DNA of 10,794 bases, taken from positions 1 through 10,794 of the forward strand of contig PCVM01000101.1 of assembly GCA_002796045.1 (NCBI GenBank), in the 5' to 3' direction. Position 1 is the stretch's first letter. Each line of letters opens with the position of its first letter. The notes under the pieces were generated by a model, which was not told where the DNA came from, did no database searches, and saw only the letters and a program-made list of their open reading frames with translations. Position numbers and translations under genes: made by a program. This DNA is from Candidatus Roizmanbacteria bacterium CG11_big_fil_rev_8_21_14_0_20_36_8. GTDB taxonomy: Bacteria > Patescibacteriota > Microgenomatia > UBA1406 > GWC2-37-13. Below are positions 7,186 to 10,794 of this stretch, piece after piece.

Positions 7186-8277
7186 CTAAAATTGTTCTAA
7201 TACTCTAATATCACCCTCATAAAGTAATCTAATATCATTTAAGCCCACTCCAGTTTTCATCATCATTACTCTTTCTACTCCAAAACCAAAAGCCCAACCG
7301 GTATATTCATCAGGATTAATTCCACTGAATTTTAAAATATTTGGATGTACCATACCACTTCCTCCAAGCTCGAGCCATCCCTGTTTACACAATTTACATT
7401 TAATTTTTTCAGCAAAGCTTCTCGATTTAGCATTCTTAGTTTGCAATTCGTCTTTGAAAATATAACCTGTTCCGTCGCAAATATCACAGGTAATATCAAT
7501 TTCAAATGATGGCTCAGTGAACTGAAAATGAAAAGGACGAAGGCGTATTTCGCGGTTTTCACCGAAAAACTCCTTCACAAAGTAATTTATAGTTCCTTTT
7601 AAATGGGTAATATTTATTTTTTTATCGACGCAAAAACCTTCAAACTGATGGAACATAGGAGTATGCGAGACGTCCCAGTTAGGTCTATAAGTCTTTGCAA
7701 TATTAATCATGCGAATAGGAGGCTTACCAAGTCTCATCATCTCTCTTGGCTGACCTGAGGAAGTGTGGGGTGTAAGTAGCATTTTGCCAAATTCCTTATT
7801 TTCTGGGTGATCAATGTAAAAAGTTTCAAAATCATCGCGTGCCGGATGGTTGCTTGGCATATTTAAAGCCTCGAACGAATACCAATCCCATTCGACTTCA
7901 GGATAAGACATTCGAATGAATCCAATTTTTTCAAAAATTTTGCTAATTTCTTCGATTGCATACGATACAACGTGAAGACTTCCGTTTTTTCTCATATTTC
8001 CTGGCAATGTAACATCGTATTTAGACTGGTTTAACGAAGAAATCAATTTTTTTTGTGTACTGTCAAGCTGCTTAGCAATTTCATCTTTAAGCTTATTGAT
8101 TTGTTGTCCATAAATTTTCCGCTCGTCAATGCTAAGGGATTTCATATCTTTCAGCAATTCATTTACAATGCCATTTCGACTTAGGTATTCGAGTTTAAGT
8201 AGTTCTAGTTGAGGAAGAGAGACTATTGAAGTTAGTTTTACTTGAAACTTTTCTCGAGTTGTTTTTAGATCCTTCAT
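7186..8277 (-). CDS. pheS: Phenylalanine-tRNA ligase alpha subunit with enlarged Cys4 loop
   Basis: This is the catalytic class II subunit of PheRS. It makes Phe-AMP and transfers Phe to tRNA-Phe together with PheT. It has 363 residues. An N-terminal coiled coil (about 1-85) would grip the tRNA. The catalytic domain shows FEALNMPSNHPARDDFETFY, the LLTPHTSSGQPREM segment, motif 2 (TYRPNWDVSHTPMFHQFEG, about 196-214), FQFTEPSFEIDI and motif 3 (GWAFGFGVERVMM, about 327-339). Two CxxC pairs, Cys264/Cys267 and Cys294/Cys297, sit in the loop where many bacterial PheS proteins carry a compact CxxCxGxGCxxC knuckle. Here 26 residues separate the pairs instead of about four. The ATG is chosen because TATAAT lies 7 nt upstream and rplT ends 43 nt away. 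pheT follows after one nucleotide. Confidence 0.97.
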   Translation of the reverse strand: MKDLKTTREKFQVKLTSIVSLPQLELLKLEYLSRNGIVNELLKDMKSLSIDERKIYGQQINKLKDEIAKQLDSTQKKLISSLNQSKYDVTLPGNMRKNGSLHVVSYAIEEISKIFEKIGFIRMSYPEVEWDWYSFEALNMPSNHPARDDFETFYIDHPENKEFGKMLLTPHTSSGQPREMMRLGKPPIRMINIAKTYRPNWDVSHTPMFHQFEGFCVDKKINITHLKGTINYFVKEFFGENREIRLRPFHFQFTEPSFEIDITCDICDGTGYIFKDELQTKNAKSRSFAEKIKCKLCKQGWLELGGSGMVHPNILKFSGINPDEYTGWAFGFGVERVMMMKTGVGLNDIRLLYEGDIRVLEQF

Positions 8278-8284
8278 TTAATAA

Positions 8285-8290
8285 ATTATA
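8285..8290 (-). promoter_or_regulatory. Candidate leaderless promoter (-10 TATAAT) in front of pheS
   Basis: In the 43-nt gap between rplT and pheS the minus strand carries a perfect TATAAT ending exactly 7 nt before the pheS ATG, the same geometry as both divergent promoters near 1350. No good -35 hexamer is found at 16-18 nt and there is no TGn extension. In such AT-rich DNA a chance match is possible. If real, it lets pheS-pheT be expressed apart from infC-rpmI-rplT. Confidence 0.45.
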
Positions 8291-8320
8291 CTTCGAGAAA
8301 GAACACTTTGGTACTTGGAA

Positions 8321-8668
8321 TTATTTTTTTACTTGCTCTACAATCTTGTCAAAAGCTTGAGGATAATCAAGAGCTAGTTGTGAAAGAATTTTTCTGTCCA
8401 AAGTGATTTTTTTTACCTTCATCCAGTGAATAAATAAACTATATTTAACACCTTTTTGCTTTAACGCGGCACTAACTCTAGTAATCCAAAGTCTTCTAAG
8501 ATCTCTTTTTTTGAGTTTTCGTCCTGCAAAAGCATATTCTCCAGCATGAAGCACTGCCTCTTGTGCTTTTGAAAACTGCTTACTTCGAGACATCCAGTAA
8601 CCTTTTGCTAGGTCTAAAACTTTTCGATGTTTATTTCTTGTTGCTGGGCCACTACTTACTCTTACCAT
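8321..8668 (-). CDS. rplT: 50S ribosomal protein L20 (bL20)
   Basis: L20 is an early-assembly protein of the large subunit that binds 23S rRNA. In several bacteria it also represses its own operon by binding the mRNA. The 115 residues match the normal length. The family features are the N-terminal arm rich in basic residues (MVRVSSGPATRNKHRKVLDLAKGY), then AFAGRKLKKRDLRRLWITRV and the globular C-terminal part (LDRKILSQLALDYPQAFDKIV). The ATG is 14 nt after the rpmI stop and is preceded by an A/T-only stretch (AAATAAATATG including the start) with no Shine-Dalgarno sequence. The TAA is followed by the short gap that holds the candidate pheS promoter. Confidence 0.98.
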   Translation of the reverse strand: MVRVSSGPATRNKHRKVLDLAKGYWMSRSKQFSKAQEAVLHAGEYAFAGRKLKKRDLRRLWITRVSAALKQKGVKYSLFIHWMKVKKITLDRKILSQLALDYPQAFDKIVEQVKK

Positions 8669-8682
8669 ATTTATTTATTAAA

Positions 8683-8883
8683 TTATGCTAATCCTAAAAG
8701 CTTTTTAATTTTTATTTTAACACTTCCCTCAACTGGTTTATCAATTTTTAGTTTTCGGAGTTGTCTTTTTGTCTTTTTTGAATTTAAATGTCTAGCGCCT
8801 TTTGATCGATGCAACACCTTTCCAGTCGATGTGATTTTAAATCTTTTTGATGAACCTTTATGTGTTTTCTGTTTATTTTTCAT
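8683..8883 (-). CDS. rpmI: 50S ribosomal protein L35 (bL35)
   Basis: L35 is a small, very basic large-subunit protein. The 66 residues are of family length and show the typical pattern: KTHKGSSKRFKITSTGKVLHRSKGARHL, then a KKTKRQLRKL segment, ending in IKKLLGLA. The start ATG lies only 2 nt after the infC stop, so translational coupling is likely. It shares the 11-nt start context AAATAAATATG with rplT. Confidence 0.98.
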   Translation of the reverse strand: MKNKQKTHKGSSKRFKITSTGKVLHRSKGARHLNSKKTKRQLRKLKIDKPVEGSVKIKIKKLLGLA

Positions 8884-8885
8884 AT

Positions 8886-9431
8886 TTATTTCTTTTTTGA
8901 AACAACTGCTCGCATAACTCTTCCTTCAAGCCTCGGCTCCTTTGATATGTTTACTTCACCTAAGTCTTTGATGAAATTATTCATCAAATCATGGGCCATC
9001 TGTTTTTTAACAATTTCACGACCTTTCAATGTTAAGTTCAATCTAACCTGATGGCCGTCATCTAAAAACTTAATTGTTTTCTTAGACAATCTTGTTCTAT
9101 CTGCAATTCCTATAAAAAGTGAAATTTTAATATCTTTAACATTACTTTTCTTGGATCCTTTTTTTGCTTCTTTTTGCTTTTTTTCTTCTTCGTATAAAAA
9201 TTTTTTAAAATCTGTTATTTTAGCAACTGGCGGCTTTGCATTTGCTGCAATAAGTACCAGGTCCAATTGTTCATCTTGTGCTTTTTGTATCGCTTCTTCT
9301 TTTGATATTACTCCGACCAAACCACCATCTTGACCAATAACTCGAAGTTGTTCTGCGTGAATCCTTTGATTGACGTGATAATATCTACCTGTTTTATTGG
9401 ACTGACTCTGAAAATATCTTCTGCTCCTCAA
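8886..9431 (-). CDS. infC: Translation initiation factor IF-3, TTG start
   Basis: IF-3 binds the 30S subunit, blocks premature 50S joining and checks the start codon and initiator tRNA. It has 181 residues. The N-terminal domain is at about 20-82 (HVNQRI, LRVIGQDGGLVGVISKEEA, then PPVAKITDFKKFLYE). A Lys-rich linker spans about 84-98 and the C-terminal domain about 99-175 (KDIKISLFIGIADRTRLSKKTIKFL, LTLKGREI, RLEGRVMRAVV). The start is the only plausible one: TTG at 9431. Upstream in frame are only AAT, AAT, ACA and then a TAA stop, and no ATG or GTG precedes the N-domain. A purine-rich GAGGAG lies just inside the gene rather than before it. A rare start codon on infC recalls AUU in E. coli, where IF-3 represses its own translation through that codon; that parallel here is inference. 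Confidence 0.95.
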   Translation of the reverse strand: MRSRRYFQSQSNKTGRYYHVNQRIHAEQLRVIGQDGGLVGVISKEEAIQKAQDEQLDLVLIAANAKPPVAKITDFKKFLYEEEKKQKEAKKGSKKSNVKDIKISLFIGIADRTRLSKKTIKFLDDGHQVRLNLTLKGREIVKKQMAHDLMNNFIKDLGEVNISKEPRLEGRVMRAVVSKKK

Positions 9432-9479
9432 ATTATTTGTTTAAAATTAAAAAATATCCGAATATAATGAACTTGAGCT

Positions 9480-9508
9480 ATTATAGCTGTTACATTATAC
9501 ATTTGCAA
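9480..9508 (-). promoter_or_regulatory. Promoter of the infC-rpmI-rplT cluster
   Basis: On the minus strand a -35-like TTGCAA (9508-9503, four of six matches to TTGACA) is followed after 17 nt by a perfect -10 TATAAT (9485-9480). Transcription would begin at about 9473, giving a leader of about 42 nt before the infC TTG. The -10 box lies in a 13-nt palindrome, AGCTAT-T-ATAGCT (9476-9488). A second TATAAT at 9499-9494 could serve an alternative start at about 9487. This 91-nt gap between thrS and infC holds no gene. Confidence 0.62.
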
Positions 9509-9522
9509 GAAGATGCATAGAA

Positions 9523-10794
9523 TTATTTTTTCTGTTTAACTTCATCTAGTATCTTATTTTTAAAATCATCTTGACTCATTGTTGCAGTTTCACCATTTCT
9601 TAATCTAACATTAACTAATTTTGATTGAATTTCTTGATCTCCAATTATTAACATGTAATTGATCTTTTGTTTTTGAGAATTTCTAATTTTCTTTTGCATC
9701 GACTCGGATTTTGAATTAACATTTACTCTAATGCCCGAATCCTTAAGCGATTCAGCCACTTCTTCTGCAAAAACTCGATGTCTGTCGGCAATCGGGATTA
9801 CGACAACTTGAACAGGTGAGAGCCAGACGGGAAAGTTGCCAGCAAAATGTTCGATAATTATTGAAATAAATCGCTCTAATGAACCCATAATTGCAGCATG
9901 AATCATGTATATTTGCTCTTCTTCACCTTTTTCATTTGTACAGTTAAGGTCAAAACTCCTGGGCATATTCATATCTAGTTGGATTGTCGCAACTTGCCAT
10001 TCTCTTCCTAGAGAGTCATTTGCCATAAAGTCTATTTTTGGTCCATAAAATGCAGCTTCACCGACTGCTTCTGTAGCAACCGCATTTTTCTCGTTTACAA
10101 TTTTGCGAAGTGTATTTTCAGCCTCAGCCCAAATTTTTGGGTCTCCGAGATAATTTTCAAATTTTACTGGATCATGAAGAGATAGTCTAATTTTGAGGTC
10201 AAAACCAAAGGATCCATAGAACTCCTCTATAATCTCCCAAATATTCATAAATTCTTGTTTTACGTCTTTCAGTTGAGTGAATACATGAGCGTCATCTTGT
10301 GTAAACGATCGTACACGAGAAAGTCCTGACAATTCACCAGTTTGCTCATCACGATAGCACATTGTTGTGTTAGCATATCTTTGAGGCAGATCTCGAAAGC
10401 TCCACTTTCTTCTTGCATAGATTTGGGTATGATGCGGACAATTCATTGGCTTCATTGCAAACTCATGACCTTCACGAGTCGTTATTTTAAATAGTTCATT
10501 TGAGAACTTTGACCAATGCCCAGACCTTTCATACAGTTCCTTTTTTGTAATGTGTGGTATCTCAACTTTTTCGTAGCCCTTTGCTTTTCTCAGACTCCAT
10601 ACATAATCATCCAATAGTTCTCTCAGCAGAGTTCCCTTTGGAGTCCATAAAGGCAATCCTGGTCCAACTAGCTCAGAAAAGACAAATAGATCCAGCTCTT
10701 TACCAAGTTTCTTATGATCACGTTTCTTAGCTTCTGCTAACATTGATAAATGGTCGTTTAATTTGTCTTGCGAGTCGAAAGCAATTCCGTAAAT
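9523..10794 (-). CDS. thrS: Threonine-tRNA ligase, C-terminal part (runs off right edge)
   Basis: This class II synthetase charges tRNA-Thr. The frame stays open to the right edge, so the ATG at 10743 is internal. The 17 codons upstream of it encode IYGIAFDSQDKLNDHLS, which matches the end of the accessory domain that precedes EAKKRDHKKLGKELDLF in ThrRS. There are 423 visible residues. The predicted zinc ligands are all present: Cys in MNCPHH, His in DDAHVF and His in MIHAAIMGS (visible residues 119, 170, 299). Motif 2 contains RYANTTMCYRDEQTGEL and motif 3 GSLERF. The C-terminal anticodon-binding domain starts near VQVVVIPIADRHRVFAEEV. The usual HRA after the third zinc ligand is HAA here. 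Any N-terminal TGS or editing domain lies outside the window. The TAA is followed by 91 nt and then infC. Confidence 0.97.
   Translation of the reverse strand: MYGIAFDSQDKLNDHLSMLAEAKKRDHKKLGKELDLFVFSELVGPGLPLWTPKGTLLRELLDDYVWSLRKAKGYEKVEIPHITKKELYERSGHWSKFSNELFKITTREGHEFAMKPMNCPHHTQIYARRKWSFRDLPQRYANTTMCYRDEQTGELSGLSRVRSFTQDDAHVFTQLKDVKQEFMNIWEIIEEFYGSFGFDLKIRLSLHDPVKFENYLGDPKIWAEAENTLRKIVNEKNAVATEAVGEAAFYGPKIDFMANDSLGREWQVATIQLDMNMPRSFDLNCTNEKGEEEQIYMIHAAIMGSLERFISIIIEHFAGNFPVWLSPVQVVVIPIADRHRVFAEEVAESLKDSGIRVNVNSKSESMQKKIRNSQKQKINYMLIIGDQEIQSKLVNVRLRNGETATMSQDDFKNKILDEVKQKK

Noticed and set aside
9432..9470. Weak ATAT-TCGG-ATAT hairpin followed by a T-run in the infC leader, as a terminator or attenuator
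   Set aside because: The stem is four A-T pairs only, too weak to call a terminator; there is also too little leader for a recognisable L20-binding pseudoknot.
9476..9488. 13-bp palindrome AGCTAT-T-ATAGCT as a possible operator or hairpin
   Set aside because: The single-base loop cannot form an RNA hairpin and the site coincides with the -10 box. In AT-rich DNA it may be chance, so it is only mentioned with the promoter.
1..10794. Recoded UGA (glycine), as in some candidate phyla
   Set aside because: TGA ends the PBP, hydrolase and pheT genes at sensible protein ends, and no conserved glycine is encoded by TGA in the motifs read.
1..10794. Mobile elements, CRISPR arrays, tRNA genes or defence genes
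   Set aside because: No transposase, integrase, direct-repeat array, cloverleaf or defence-type motif was seen; nearly all sequence is explained by housekeeping genes.

Overview
This window is an AT-rich bacterial chromosome segment that reads with the standard bacterial code: TGA is a stop in at least three genes and tryptophan is TGG. Protein style and content point to a Candidate Phyla Radiation (Patescibacteria) genome, most likely Microgenomates-like. The reasons are an unusually short PheT that lacks the usual tRNA-binding (EMAP-like) domain, very compact gene spacing with small overlaps, A/T-only ribosome-binding regions, and -10 boxes placed directly in front of ATG codons. The taxonomic placement is inference from protein style, not from a database search.

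Layout, left to right: (1) 1-1216, minus strand, the 5' part of recG, running off the left edge. (2) 1223-1336, minus strand, a 37-codon gene for a one-pass membrane peptide just upstream of recG. (3) 1337-1378, a compact divergent promoter region built on a perfect 9-bp inverted repeat whose arms are two outward-facing extended -10 boxes. (4) 1379-3922, plus strand, a class A penicillin-binding protein, the only plus-strand gene. (5) 3913-4839, minus strand, an alpha/beta hydrolase that converges on the PBP gene with a 10-bp overlap of the 3' ends. (6) 4850-5182, minus strand, a short HAD-like reading frame that stops after motif II. (7) 5157-9431, minus strand, the translation cluster infC-rpmI-rplT-pheS-pheT. 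(8) 9523-10794, minus strand, the 3' part of thrS, running off the right edge.

Regions 7-8 keep the order thrS-infC-rpmI-rplT-pheS-pheT familiar from Escherichia coli. It encodes two aminoacyl-tRNA synthetases, initiation factor 3 and two 50S proteins. The HAD fragment and the hydrolase follow pheT at spacings of -26 and +10 nt, so they probably ride on the same transcript. A promoter with both -35 and -10 elements lies between thrS and infC, and a -10 box lies in front of pheS.

I do not see a clear new defence or mobile system. The most interesting signals concern gene expression and divergence of conserved proteins: apparent leaderless transcription with a fixed 7-nt gap between -10 box and ATG, a palindromic bidirectional promoter shared by a cell-wall gene and a DNA-repair gene, no recognisable Shine-Dalgarno sequences, an enlarged Cys4 loop in PheS, a non-canonical editing segment in PheT, and a half-length HAD protein. 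No tRNA, rRNA, CRISPR array, insertion sequence or convincing rho-independent terminator was found. No stretch over 300 bases lacks a gene.
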